A stretch of DNA of 64,000 nucleotides from Arthrobacter psychrolactophilus (lineage in GTDB: Bacteria > Actinomycetota > Actinomycetes > Actinomycetales > Micrococcaceae). The stretch covers positions 26,669 through 90,668 of the forward strand of contig NZ_QJVC01000012.1 of NCBI RefSeq assembly GCF_003219795.1. The letters run 5' to 3'. The position numbers and the translations under genes were made by a program. The notes below the pieces were generated by a model. The model saw only the letters and a program-made list of their open reading frames with translations. It made no database searches and was not told the DNA's origin. This document shows positions 8,593 through 17,050 of the stretch, piece by piece (position 1 is the first letter of the stretch; each line of letters begins with the position of its first letter).

Positions 8593-9180
8593 ATGCCCCT
8601 CACTCGTGATCAGGTCATCGAGACCGCCTTTGACATCCTGCGGGACTACGGGTTGGCCGATCTGTCCATGCGTCGTTTAGCACGGGACCTTGGCGTGCAG
8701 CCCGGAGCCCTGTACTGGCATGTGAAGAACAAACAAGAATTGCTCGGCGTACTCTCGGTCATGATCCTGGTGCCCGCCGATTCCGGACCCACACGCTCAG
8801 ACGCGGGCGCGGAAAGCGGGGCGATTGCTGCCCTACGCCTGCAATCCCGTGCCATCCGGCGGGCCCTGCTGGCGGTGCGCGACGGCGCCGAGGTGGTGAC
8901 GCTGACCCACGCTCTGGACCCGGAATCGCTCAACGTGCTGGGCCGGCTTGCTCTGGGATTTGAGGCCGCAGGCTTGCGCGGGCACAAGGCCGGATGGGCC
9001 GCCAAGGCCCTGGTGCATTACATCCTCGGCAGCGTCACCGAGGAACAAACCCGCAGCGGGTTGATCCAGGCCGGCGTTCTTTCAGCCCCGGCTGAGCGCG
9101 GCGACGCTGAGGACGCCTTTGACTTCGGGCTCGAACTGCTGCTTGCAGGCGCTGCCGCGACACCCAACACCCCACGGTAA
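8593..9180 (+). CDS. bioQ: TetR-family transcriptional regulator, BioQ-like
   Basis: A 195-residue repressor with an N-terminal TetR helix-turn-helix (AFDILRDYGLADLSMRRLAR, then GVQPGALYWHVKNK) and an all-helical C-terminal ligand/dimer domain resembling the TetR_C family. It is divergent from bioB and separated by a region carrying a perfect palindrome over the bioB promoter. In Actinobacteria, BioQ represses biotin genes in this arrangement, so the assignment rests on context as much as on sequence. The frame is open further upstream, but the ATG at 8593 gives a normal family N-terminus (MPLTRDQVIE). The ribosome binding site is weak. Confidence 0.8.
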   Translation: MPLTRDQVIETAFDILRDYGLADLSMRRLARDLGVQPGALYWHVKNKQELLGVLSVMILVPADSGPTRSDAGAESGAIAALRLQSRAIRRALLAVRDGAEVVTLTHALDPESLNVLGRLALGFEAAGLRGHKAGWAAKALVHYILGSVTEEQTRSGLIQAGVLSAPAERGDAEDAFDFGLELLLAGAAATPNTPR

Positions 9181-9190
9181 GATTCCGGAC

Positions 9191-10111
9191 ATGGATATCC
9201 CCCGCACAGCAAAGCTGCACCTTGAACTTGACGTGGAATTCGACGGCAGCGATGCCGTCCAGGGCTACGCTCGCCATTGGGCACACGAACAGGCCGGCGA
9301 CGATGCAGCATCGTTGGAAGCAAAACTCGCCCAGGCCGCCGAAAGTCCCGAATCGGCTCTCATGATGGTGCTGGAACCCGACGATCTTCTCGGTGAGGTG
9401 CCCGGGGTCATGGCGCTGGGCGCGAGCATGTGGATCGACGGCGGCTCCGAGGCAGATACGTCCTGGCCCGATGAGGCTGAGCTGGACGACGAGGAGGAGT
9501 TCGACGACGAGGCGGAGGAAAGTGACGAGGACTGGCTCCAGAAGATTTTCTTGGCCGCCGACAAATTACCCGGCCTGGACCTCACTGTCTTGGGATATGC
9601 CACGGCCGAACTCAACCCTGACACCCGAGCCCAGGCGCTGCGGCAGGCCACAAATCTCCGGGGTGCCCTGCACTGGGCTTACGAATATGTCATCGATCAG
9701 CTCTTTGATGATGTCCAGACGCTGCGCACCTCTGCCGACAGCGTCGGGGAGACGCTCCAGCTCTGCGCTCTCCCGCCGGCCTACCGCCCCGCCTTTGATG
9801 CCTTGTTTGCTCAGCGCTTCCTGGTCGTCGCCCTTGATGTGGGCCACTGCCTGGTCAGCGGTTTCAGCTCGCCATCATGCCTTGCCCAGGAGCTAGCCCT
9901 GAAGCTGCTTCTAGACAGCGTTGAAAGCCTCGAATTCATGCTGCCGGACCTGGACATGCCTCAGGACTGGCGTGTCCTCGCTAGCGAGAACCTCTTCACG
10001 AGCCTGGATCATGAACTGCTCTACCTCAGCCATGACGGCGCCTCAGATATCTCGGACTGGTTCACGCCCTATCTAAACCAGACGTTGAACCCCTATGCGG
10101 CCAACGAATAA
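9191..10111 (+). CDS. conserved hypothetical acidic protein
   Basis: A 306-residue protein I do not recognise. Residues about 95-115 are extremely acidic (a run of Asp and Glu around DEEEFDDEAEESDEDW). The rest is predicted soluble and helical, with no signal peptide or membrane segment. TAAGAT, overlapping the TetR stop codon, lies 7 nt before the ATG, so this gene may have its own leaderless promoter. It follows the biotin regulator by 10 nt, but nothing links it to biotin. No function is proposed. Confidence 0.75.
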   Translation: MDIPRTAKLHLELDVEFDGSDAVQGYARHWAHEQAGDDAASLEAKLAQAAESPESALMMVLEPDDLLGEVPGVMALGASMWIDGGSEADTSWPDEAELDDEEEFDDEAEESDEDWLQKIFLAADKLPGLDLTVLGYATAELNPDTRAQALRQATNLRGALHWAYEYVIDQLFDDVQTLRTSADSVGETLQLCALPPAYRPAFDALFAQRFLVVALDVGHCLVSGFSSPSCLAQELALKLLLDSVESLEFMLPDLDMPQDWRVLASENLFTSLDHELLYLSHDGASDISDWFTPYLNQTLNPYAANE

Positions 10112-10144
10112 CCGGTGCCCGAAGGCTCCCTGCGGCCGCCGCGA

Positions 10145-10606
10145 TTAAGCGCGGCCGCCGGGCGGGCCAACGATCAGCAAGGTGGCCATGATGCCGCCAA
10201 CCACCACGACAAAACTCACACCCAACAGCACCGGCCGGGCGACCATGGCCCGCAGGGCCACATCAGTCCAGGCCCGGTCGCCGGGATGGTCACTGGCGGT
10301 GGTGCGCCATGCGCCGTCGAGCTTTCCATGCTTTTCCAGCCACCGATCGAAGGGGATGGTCAGGTACGGGATCACAGAGGTGGCCGCGGCAACCACAATC
10401 AAGCCCTTGGGCCAGCGCTGGTTCAGTCCGATCAGGGTCGCCGTCACGACATAGGCGATGAACACCAGACCATGCACAAATCCGCCGATGGAGACCGGCC
10501 AATCACCGAGTTTCACCCCATATTTCAGGATCATACCTAGGATCAGGAGCGTCCAGGTGACAGCCTCGGCCGTGGCTATAGTGCGGTAAAAAGTGCGTGG
10601 CGACAT
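10145..10606 (-). CDS. DUF3817 family membrane protein
   Basis: A 153-residue protein with an N-terminal RTIATAEAVTWTLLILGM helix, the segment GGFVHGLVFIAYVV and at least two further hydrophobic helices. This is the pattern of DUF3817, a small integral membrane family common in Actinobacteria whose function is unknown; some members sit near respiratory or assimilatory genes. It converges with the acidic hypothetical gene and is 63 nt downstream of the MpaB-like gene on the same strand. Confidence 0.8.
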   Translation of the reverse strand: MSPRTFYRTIATAEAVTWTLLILGMILKYGVKLGDWPVSIGGFVHGLVFIAYVVTATLIGLNQRWPKGLIVVAAATSVIPYLTIPFDRWLEKHGKLDGAWRTTASDHPGDRAWTDVALRAMVARPVLLGVSFVVVVGGIMATLLIVGPPGGRA

Positions 10607-10669
10607 GATCTGGATACAGTCCTTGAGTGGTGGGCGGAAGTCCGTTGGCAGAAAACACCATCATCTACC

Positions 10670-11593
10670 CTAGCCGCGCTTACTGGGAGCGTCCTGCATA
10701 CCCAAACGCAGCCGCCGCGCCCTCGCCGCGGTTTCGCTAGGGCCCGGTGATCCCAAACCCCACTGTACGACGGCGAGCACGAGTCGGGTGGGAATCCGTA
10801 CCGGAAGCGGTACGGGGCCAAGTGACGGCGGGTGCAGGTGCAGAAGTTCGCGATAGACCGGGGGCAGTGCCGCCACCGCGGCTGCAAACAACACCGCATA
10901 TCCGGCCTGTTGTGAGCGCGGCAGGGGCGGGTGACGAATGAAGGCGACGGCCTCACGGGTACGCGCATCGCAGCGAAGCTCGCACGTAAACGCTGCAAGC
11001 TGAGCGGTGAGTTCACTGACGGAGGTGGGCGGATCCGGTACCCGCATGAGGGCGCCGGCCACGGCCCAGTCGGCGACGTAAGCATCAGGGCCGCCGGGAA
11101 TGGGGCCGCCGTAGGCGCCATGTGCGGACAAGAATGCTTGCGTGAAGGCCAGATGCACCCACCGGAGCAGCTCGGGATCGTTGGCCGCATAAGGGCGTTC
11201 CTCACCGGCATTTGTTGTGTAGCTCCCCCGAATGTAGCCATGGATGCGTTGCACCTTGGTGGTGGCCTGCTGGGCAGTCCTCGTGTCCCCATAGCTCACG
11301 GTAAAGATCCATTGAATCGTGCTGGCCAAACGGCCCAGCGGATCCGTGCGGAAGTTGGAGTGGTCGTGGACCCCGGCGAGGGCGCCTGGGTGCAGCGCCT
11401 GAATCAACAAGGCCTGAATGCCGGCCACAAGCGTCGTCATGGACCCGTGGACAGACCACGCCGCCGAATCAGGCCCAAAGTAGCCTGCGTCGTCGCCCTT
11501 TTCCAGATCGCGTTCCCATTGCGGGACGGTGGGCGAATTGTTACTGAAGGTGCCGCGCAACTGTCGTCGCCAACGGGCCACGGGATTGATCAT
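10670..11593 (-). CDS. oxygenase MpaB family protein (DUF2236)
   Basis: A 307-residue protein of the DUF2236/MpaB family, which includes heme-binding rubber oxygenase Lcp and fungal MpaB'. Typical motifs are WSVHGSMTTLVAGIQALLIQ, ALHPGALAGVHDHSNF, GRLASTIQWIFTVSYGDT and WVHLAFTQAFL. The start at ATG 11593 gives the natural family N-terminus; CAGACT lies 6 nt upstream, compatible with a leaderless transcript. In other Actinobacteria these proteins are often annotated as hypothetical; the substrate here is unknown. Confidence 0.85.
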   Translation of the reverse strand: MINPVARWRRQLRGTFSNNSPTVPQWERDLEKGDDAGYFGPDSAAWSVHGSMTTLVAGIQALLIQALHPGALAGVHDHSNFRTDPLGRLASTIQWIFTVSYGDTRTAQQATTKVQRIHGYIRGSYTTNAGEERPYAANDPELLRWVHLAFTQAFLSAHGAYGGPIPGGPDAYVADWAVAGALMRVPDPPTSVSELTAQLAAFTCELRCDARTREAVAFIRHPPLPRSQQAGYAVLFAAAVAALPPVYRELLHLHPPSLGPVPLPVRIPTRLVLAVVQWGLGSPGPSETAARARRLRLGMQDAPSKRG

Positions 11594-11742
11594 GATTCCA
11601 GTCTGAACCCCCGCAGCGGAAATGCGGTACCGCTGCGCAAAACAAGGCCTCACGTTCTCCTGACAAAGCCGCGGCAAAGGATCACAATGAAAGAGAGGCC
11701 GCGGCCATCAGGGGCCCGGCGGCAACAAGAGAAAGCACAGCC

Positions 11743-11910
11743 ATGAGCAATTCACCAGCCACAAACCCCAGTGACGCAATCGCACCCACCCACGATCCGA
11801 CGTCACGGGAATATGCTGAGACGGCGGCAGAAGGAGGCGATGGCAGGGAACTGCCGGAAATCCGCATGCACACCCAAGACCCTGCCGAAGGCCCCGACGA
11901 CGTCGACTGA
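11743..11910 (+). CDS. small acidic hypothetical protein
   Basis: A 55-residue frame beginning MSNSPATNPSDAIAPT and ending AEGPDDVD, rich in Asp, Glu, Pro and Ser and likely disordered. GAGAAAG precedes the ATG at acceptable distance. It precedes the SRPBCC gene by 56 nt on the same strand. A minus-strand frame covering the same bases is hydrophobic but has no ribosome binding site. The call rests on codon pattern and position only. Confidence 0.4.
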   Translation: MSNSPATNPSDAIAPTHDPTSREYAETAAEGGDGRELPEIRMHTQDPAEGPDDVD

Positions 11911-11966
11911 CTCGCCCTTTTCTGCGGGCACTGACGATTGTCGGTGCGGGAGCCTATGCTGTGATC

Positions 11967-12431
11967 ATGTCAACATTCAGCGTCTCGCGCAGCTCCGTCA
12001 TCCCAGCCCCCGCAGCAGAGATTTACGCCTTGGTTGTCAGCTTCCGTGAGTGGCTGAAATGGTCGCCCTGGGAAGGGATCGATCCCTCCATGCAGCGCAG
12101 CTACTCGGGTCCTGTGGCGGGTGTGGGCGCCAGCTACTCGTGGACGGGAAACGGCAAGGCCGGAGCGGGAACCATGGAAATTCTCGAGGCCGTCGAACCG
12201 TCCAAGATCCATCTCCGCCTTGAGTTCACGAAACCCATGAAGGCCGTCAATCCCACGACCTTCACCTTTGAACCCGTGGCCGAGGGGACCCGCGTCACCT
12301 GGACCATGACGGGGGAAAACAAGGGCCTGAGCCGGGTCTTTATGCTGTTCATGAACATGGACAAATTGGTGGGCGGCGATTTCGAGAAGGGTCTAGCTCA
12401 GCTGGCAGATTGCGTGGCTCAGAAGAGCTGA
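11967..12431 (+). CDS. SRPBCC-family (START-like) protein
   Basis: A 154-residue single-domain protein of the SRPBCC/polyketide cyclase superfamily, which binds hydrophobic ligands in a helix-grip cavity. Visible features are SSVIPAPAAEIYALVVSF at the N-terminus, then EWLKWSPWEGIDP, and beta strands ending TRVTWTMTGENKG. A GTG six bases upstream is an alternative start, but TATGCT lies exactly 6 nt before the ATG, favouring a leaderless mRNA starting there. Ligand unknown. It converges with the universal stress protein gene. Confidence 0.85.
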   Translation: MSTFSVSRSSVIPAPAAEIYALVVSFREWLKWSPWEGIDPSMQRSYSGPVAGVGASYSWTGNGKAGAGTMEILEAVEPSKIHLRLEFTKPMKAVNPTTFTFEPVAEGTRVTWTMTGENKGLSRVFMLFMNMDKLVGGDFEKGLAQLADCVAQKS

Positions 12432-12440
12432 CCACTCGGC

Positions 12441-12941
12441 TCAGCCGTGCAGCGGCTCGTGGGCATCCACGCGCGGAATGGCAAGCACCGGAATGTGCTG
12501 GTTGGCCAGCAACTTTCGGACCACCGAGCCGGCAAGGACTTCATTGACACCCGCCAGCAGGCCCGGGCGGCGGGCACCGACCACAATGACCGAGGCATTC
12601 ACGGCCTGGGCCAAGCGTCCTAGGGCAAGCGCTGTTTCGCCGCCCAAAACGCGAATGCTTGCCGACACCTGGTGCGCCTCCGCGGCCGCGGTCAGCAAGG
12701 GTTCCAGTTCCAAGACTGCCGACGCCGCCTCGTCCTCGGGATCCAGGGCCCGGTTCAGGGACTTGCCCAAAACATTGCCGTCGGGGTCCCATTCGATGAG
12801 ATAACTGCCGGGATCGACATAAGCGCCGACCAGCTCGGCACCTGTTGCCGCGGCCAATTCGACGGCGAACGCCAACACCGCGGGATCTTGTTCCGGCAGC
12901 AATCCCACGACTACTGCGCCTTGACCAAAACGAGGATTCAT
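12441..12941 (-). CDS. universal stress protein (UspA family)
   Basis: A 166-residue single Usp domain. The ATP-binding signature G-x2-G-x9-G-S is visible as GARRPGLLAGVNEVLAGSV, preceded by the typical VNASVIVVGA strand. Such proteins bind nucleotide and help survival under stasis or hypoxia; the specific role here is unknown. Compared with minimal Usp domains there is a longer insertion around residues 45-75 (EWDPDGNVLGKSLNRALD). Single gene, convergent with the SRPBCC gene. Confidence 0.88.
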   Translation of the reverse strand: MNPRFGQGAVVVGLLPEQDPAVLAFAVELAAATGAELVGAYVDPGSYLIEWDPDGNVLGKSLNRALDPEDEAASAVLELEPLLTAAAEAHQVSASIRVLGGETALALGRLAQAVNASVIVVGARRPGLLAGVNEVLAGSVVRKLLANQHIPVLAIPRVDAHEPLHG

Positions 12942-13078
12942 GACCGGCTCGTTCCCTTGGGACCCCCTGCTACACAGGCTATGGACCCATCTTCGCGCAT
13001 TCGCCTGCGATGCGAAAGGGCTCGACGCGGCCTGAGGCGAAAGTCCCGGGCAACTCCCGCGGCCGCTACGCTGAAGGC

Positions 13079-13795
13079 ATGTTGTCTTCCGAGTTACTCA
13101 GTGCCGTTCCACACGGTATCCTCAACACCGCTTTTCTTCATGCGCTCCCCTCCGAGTTGGAGGCCGTGGCCATACCTGACAAGGCCGTCGGGATGGCCCA
13201 GTATATGAAGTCATCCATGCCCTTCATGGGCGTCCCCTCCCCTTCCGTCCGCGCGACGGTGCGGTCGCTGGCCAAGGTGCATCCCTTCTCCAGTGTCGCG
13301 GAACTGCACGCCACCGTGACCGAGCTGTGGACGACGGCCCAGTTCCGGGAGGAACGCTACGCGGCCATCATGCTCACCGACTCTCGCCTCGGCCGAGGTG
13401 AGATTGGGCTCTTACCGTTTTACGCCGTCGTCATTGGCAGTGGCCAGTGGTGGGATTACGTCGACGCGGTGGCGCCGCGGGTCTGTGAATTGTTCCTCAA
13501 GGAGCCGGAGTCCATGGAGGCGCTACTGCGGCAGTGGAGTGTGGCGGAGAATTTCTGGTTTCGGCGCTCGGCGATCATTGCCCAGCTTCCGGCCAAGGCG
13601 GCGACAAATGTTGCGCTGCTGCAGGAGCTCATCGAGCCCAATCTTGGTGACAAGGAATTCTTTATCCGCAAGGCGATCGGCTGGGCCCTACGACAATATG
13701 CCCGGACCGATCCGGCCTGGGTACGCGACTATGTGCGGCACAACGAACAGCGGCTGAGCCCGTTGTCGTACCGTGAGGCGCTCAAGCACCTCTGA
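13079..13795 (+). CDS. DNA alkylation repair protein (AlkD-like HEAT-repeat glycosylase)
   Basis: A 238-residue HEAT-like-repeat protein of the AlkC/AlkD family, which removes N3- and N7-alkylpurines. Recognisable segments are AQYMKSSMPFMGVPSP near the start, WWDYVDAVAP and FFIRKAIGWALRQYARTDP. The ATG chosen has TACGCT 6 nt upstream, indicating a leaderless transcript; the longer open frame lacks family similarity. It ends 1 nt before the end of the convergent mannosyltransferase gene. Confidence 0.9.
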   Translation: MLSSELLSAVPHGILNTAFLHALPSELEAVAIPDKAVGMAQYMKSSMPFMGVPSPSVRATVRSLAKVHPFSSVAELHATVTELWTTAQFREERYAAIMLTDSRLGRGEIGLLPFYAVVIGSGQWWDYVDAVAPRVCELFLKEPESMEALLRQWSVAENFWFRRSAIIAQLPAKAATNVALLQELIEPNLGDKEFFIRKAIGWALRQYARTDPAWVRDYVRHNEQRLSPLSYREALKHL

Positions 13796-13796
13796 G

Positions 13797-15455
13797 TCAG
13801 GCAGGCTCGGCGGCCTTCTCTGGCTTCGTGGTAAGGAAGAGTCCACGGGTGGCCTTGTCCTTGAACATGATGAACAAGACGCAGGCGAACCCGACCACGA
13901 TGGCCACGGTGCGAACCATGACGACGGGAATCCACGGGAACACGCTGAGCTGATCCGTCAAGGCGATCAAGGTAAAGAAGGCCGTCAGGTACAGCACGGT
14001 GCGCATCTGCCACCCTTCCTCAAGGCCCGTGATGGCAAAGAAGGCCAGCAGCCACAGCATGTACCAGGGCTGGATCATGGAGGCCATGAGCACCACGACG
14101 GCAAAGGCCCACGCCATCCGGCGCAGCACCGCCTGGCTGTGGCGGCGTGTTTCATCAAGGGCGTCCGGGTTCTGGTGAGCCACGCCGTTGGCGGCCGGAA
14201 TCGGGATCTTCCAGAATGCCAGGACCATGACGAGCAGGATCGAGATGCCCTGTGCAATGGTTTGTATGACATCGGTGACGGAGCCGCCGGCGCCGCCGAG
14301 GAGCGTGATGACGAATCCGACGGTGTGGGAGAACAGGCCCACGGGGGCATACCAAATCCACACGGTTCCGGGGGTTTGCAGTGCCGCCAACCAGCCAAAG
14401 CCCAGACCGTTCATGACACCCATGACGGCCATGATTCCCATGGAGATGGCCAGCGTCGCTGCCCAGATCGCAAACTTGCGGACCCAGCCGGCTCGCGAGC
14501 CTGCCCAGAGCAATCCGACAAACGGCAGCGCGATCAAGGTGATGGGTTTGATGGCGATCGAGGCGGTCACCAACAAGATGCCCAAAATGGGGCGCTTCGC
14601 CGACGCGTAGTACAGGCCGGCCACCACCAGGCCGAGCATGAGCGAATCGTTATGCACGCTGGCCACAAAGTTAATGAGCACCACGGGGTTCAACACCACG
14701 AGCCACAGGGCGCGGTGTGGGTTGAGGCCGTGACGCGCCGCCAGCTTCGGGATGTAGATGGCAAGGAGCACGACGCCGATCAGGCACGCGATGCGGAAGG
14801 GAATCAGTGCGATCTCGGGGCTGCCCGCTGGCAGGAGCACGGCGAAGTGCTCTAACCACAGCCACAGCGGTCCATAGGGTGTGGGAGCCTCGGTCCACAA
14901 GGTATCCGGGCCAAGTGAAAAGTAGTTATTGAGGGCAGAAATGCCATCGGTGTACGGATCCAGTCCCTGTTGCATGAGACGGCCCTGCCCAATGTAGGCG
15001 TAGGAATCTCGGCTAAACAACGGCAACGTCAACATCAGGGGGGCCACCCAGAGCATCAACGCCTTCTTCAGGATCGGCGCAGAAGTCTCATCCCAGGGCG
15101 CCAGATGTTGGCGTAGCCGCAACCAGCCTCGCAGCATGAGGGCCGCCCCAACGCACAACAAGACCGTGGCAATGATCACCGCGGCCGGAGTGGTCCTGGC
15201 CACGATAAAGAGTGGATTGCGGATCAGCACGGAGCTGCTGGCGAGCCAGCCAACGCCAAAGGAGCCCAGCAGCAACATGATGGAGCCGGCAAAGCCCTGC
15301 CACACCGCTGAGGCAGCGGTTCCGGTACCGCGGGGGAACTTCTTCAACACCTTCAACTCCACCTCTGGCAGGACAACACGCGCGCTGGTCAACTGCTTTA
15401 CTCCTGAACTAGTGCTGTCCTTGATGTCAGGACGGGTTTGCGTGTGGTGGGCCAA
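13797..15455 (-). CDS. mptB: polyprenol-phosphomannose-dependent alpha-1,6-mannosyltransferase, MptB-like (copy 1)
   Basis: A 552-residue polytopic GT-C enzyme with 12 or more hydrophobic segments, related to corynebacterial and mycobacterial MptB. MptB extends the alpha-1,6-mannan backbone of lipomannan from C50-polyprenyl-phosphomannose on the outer membrane leaflet. The first large loop holds the acidic motif LFSRDSYAYIGQGRLMQQG, where GT-C enzymes carry the catalytic Asp. Later conserved parts include SVHNDSLMLGLVVAG, ASIAIKPI and MIQPWYMLWLLAF. It diverges from the GT87-like gene pair, and a second MptB copy closes the locus on the far side. Confidence 0.88.
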   Translation of the reverse strand: MAHHTQTRPDIKDSTSSGVKQLTSARVVLPEVELKVLKKFPRGTGTAASAVWQGFAGSIMLLLGSFGVGWLASSSVLIRNPLFIVARTTPAAVIIATVLLCVGAALMLRGWLRLRQHLAPWDETSAPILKKALMLWVAPLMLTLPLFSRDSYAYIGQGRLMQQGLDPYTDGISALNNYFSLGPDTLWTEAPTPYGPLWLWLEHFAVLLPAGSPEIALIPFRIACLIGVVLLAIYIPKLAARHGLNPHRALWLVVLNPVVLINFVASVHNDSLMLGLVVAGLYYASAKRPILGILLVTASIAIKPITLIALPFVGLLWAGSRAGWVRKFAIWAATLAISMGIMAVMGVMNGLGFGWLAALQTPGTVWIWYAPVGLFSHTVGFVITLLGGAGGSVTDVIQTIAQGISILLVMVLAFWKIPIPAANGVAHQNPDALDETRRHSQAVLRRMAWAFAVVVLMASMIQPWYMLWLLAFFAITGLEEGWQMRTVLYLTAFFTLIALTDQLSVFPWIPVVMVRTVAIVVGFACVLFIMFKDKATRGLFLTTKPEKAAEPA

Positions 15456-15570
15456 ATCGGCCCCAGGGGAGCTACAGGGCGCTGCGCTAATATGTAAGCA
15501 GCCACGGACTCCGTTCTTGGCATTCTACCCACTTCAGCCGGTCAATTCCTTGGAATCGACCGCAGGCCAT

Positions 15571-16977
15571 GTGACGCGTTTGACCTTCTCGCGCCCGGCA
15601 CACGCTTCTACGAAGGACTGGATCATCTCCACAGATACGTTTTTTGCCGCTCTTGCCCGATTCCGAGACCGGCTCCTGCCCTCTCGAACCCAGAACTGGC
15701 TGAAAACATCGCGTGGTTTATGGACCGTCTTTGGCGCCATTCATGTGCTCTTCCTCGTGCTCGCAGGGCTGCTATCGCTGCGTGGAGAAGCGTTTAGCGA
15801 CACGTTTATCTACCGCATCTGGGCCTCAGTGGACTTCAACGAAAGCCTTGTGACGGGCCCGAGCCCCTGGGTTTACCCGATTCTTGCCCTGATTCCCATG
15901 GCCATCGCCTATATTTTTGGCAGCGGTCCCTTCCTGTTCATCTGGGTTTTGATGATCGCCGCGCTCAATACCTTGGCCGTGGGCAAGCTCACGCGGTGGG
16001 GTAAGAACACCGAGGCGATCCCGGCGGCTCTGTGGTGGACCGTGTTCACCGCACTCATGGCGTGGCTTGGCTTTGCCCGCGTCGACGGGTTAACCGCCCC
16101 GGTGGTCTTGATCGCGTTGACCATCGGCGTGGCGAACCCGTTCCTGACCTCGTTCATCCTCAGCATCGCCACCTGGACCAAAGTCTGGCCGGCCGCCGTC
16201 GTTCTTGCACTCTTTACGGTGGTGAAGAAGCGCGTGCAGGTAGTGCTGGCCGGTGTTCTCGTGACGGCCCTGGTGGTCGGCATGGCGCTGAGCATGAACG
16301 CGCTGCCGAAGCTGCTGAACTTCCTGCTGGAACAAGGCGATCGCGGCATGCAGCTCGAGGCCACGTTCACCACCCCCTGGCTGTGGATGAGCGTTTTGGG
16401 CTTAGGCGATGCGCACATGTACATGAACCAGGACATCAACTCCATGCAGGTTGACGGCCCCGGTTCTGCGACCATGAGCGTTTTGATGCAGCCCCTGCTC
16501 ATCGCGGCCGCGCTGCTCGTTGCCGGTCTCGTGTTCTGGGCCCTGCACACCGGTAAGCGCAATGGTGGCGCCGATCGCACCGCCCTGCTGCTCTTTGGTT
16601 CCCTGGCACTCGTTACCGCGTTCGTGGTCTTCAACAAGGTGGGTTCCCCGCAGTTCATGGTGTGGCTGGCGCCCGCCGTTGCCGTGGGATTGTCGTACCA
16701 GTGGAAGGCATGGCGCGTCCCGGCAACGATGCTCATTGGCGTGGCCGTCCTGACCTTCCTGGTGTACCCGCTCTTCTATGACGCGCTCTCACACAACAAC
16801 CCGCTCATGGCCGGCGTGCTGACCCTGCGCAACCTGCTGCTCATCGTGTTGTTTGTCTGGAGCGTCCGTCAGCTCTTCCTCATGGGCCGCAACCCTGGCC
16901 TGATTCCTCGCCATGATCTCGCGCCCGACGCCGTGAGCGCCCCTGTGGCAGCGCGGTCGACGAACAAGGAGCACTAA
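15571..16977 (+). CDS. GT87-like polytopic mannosyltransferase (copy 1)
   Basis: A multi-spanning membrane protein of roughly 450-470 residues resembling GT87/DUF2029 mannosyltransferases. The first extracytoplasmic loop has GEAFSDTFIYRIWASV with a likely catalytic Asp. Conserved parts shared with the next gene are ATWTKVWPAAVV, EQGDRGMQLEATF and VVFNKVGSPQF. The start is uncertain: GTG 15571 is the nearest canonical codon, but GAAGGA lies 7 nt before an in-frame ATC at 15625, and the N-terminus from there (ISTDTFF...) aligns with the paralogue. It probably adds mannose to a lipid-linked or envelope glycan. Confidence 0.82.
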   Translation: MTRLTFSRPAHASTKDWIISTDTFFAALARFRDRLLPSRTQNWLKTSRGLWTVFGAIHVLFLVLAGLLSLRGEAFSDTFIYRIWASVDFNESLVTGPSPWVYPILALIPMAIAYIFGSGPFLFIWVLMIAALNTLAVGKLTRWGKNTEAIPAALWWTVFTALMAWLGFARVDGLTAPVVLIALTIGVANPFLTSFILSIATWTKVWPAAVVLALFTVVKKRVQVVLAGVLVTALVVGMALSMNALPKLLNFLLEQGDRGMQLEATFTTPWLWMSVLGLGDAHMYMNQDINSMQVDGPGSATMSVLMQPLLIAAALLVAGLVFWALHTGKRNGGADRTALLLFGSLALVTAFVVFNKVGSPQFMVWLAPAVAVGLSYQWKAWRVPATMLIGVAVLTFLVYPLFYDALSHNNPLMAGVLTLRNLLLIVLFVWSVRQLFLMGRNPGLIPRHDLAPDAVSAPVAARSTNKEH

Positions 16978-17050
16978 GATTTCTGCTCCGCTGTTTGACC
17001 GTTTTCTGGCCCAGGCCGTTGACATCCGCGGCCGTTTCCTGTCGCCCAAG

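Noticed and set aside
11682-11873. 63-codon minus-strand frame with a hydrophobic C-terminal half
   Set aside because: No ribosome binding site, and the opposite strand has a better-supported small ORF; kept only as a remote alternative.
13773-14855. Long plus-strand open frame opposite the first MptB gene
   Set aside because: Its translation is His/Asp/Gly/Gln-rich low-complexity, the usual shadow of a high-GC hydrophobic membrane protein gene.
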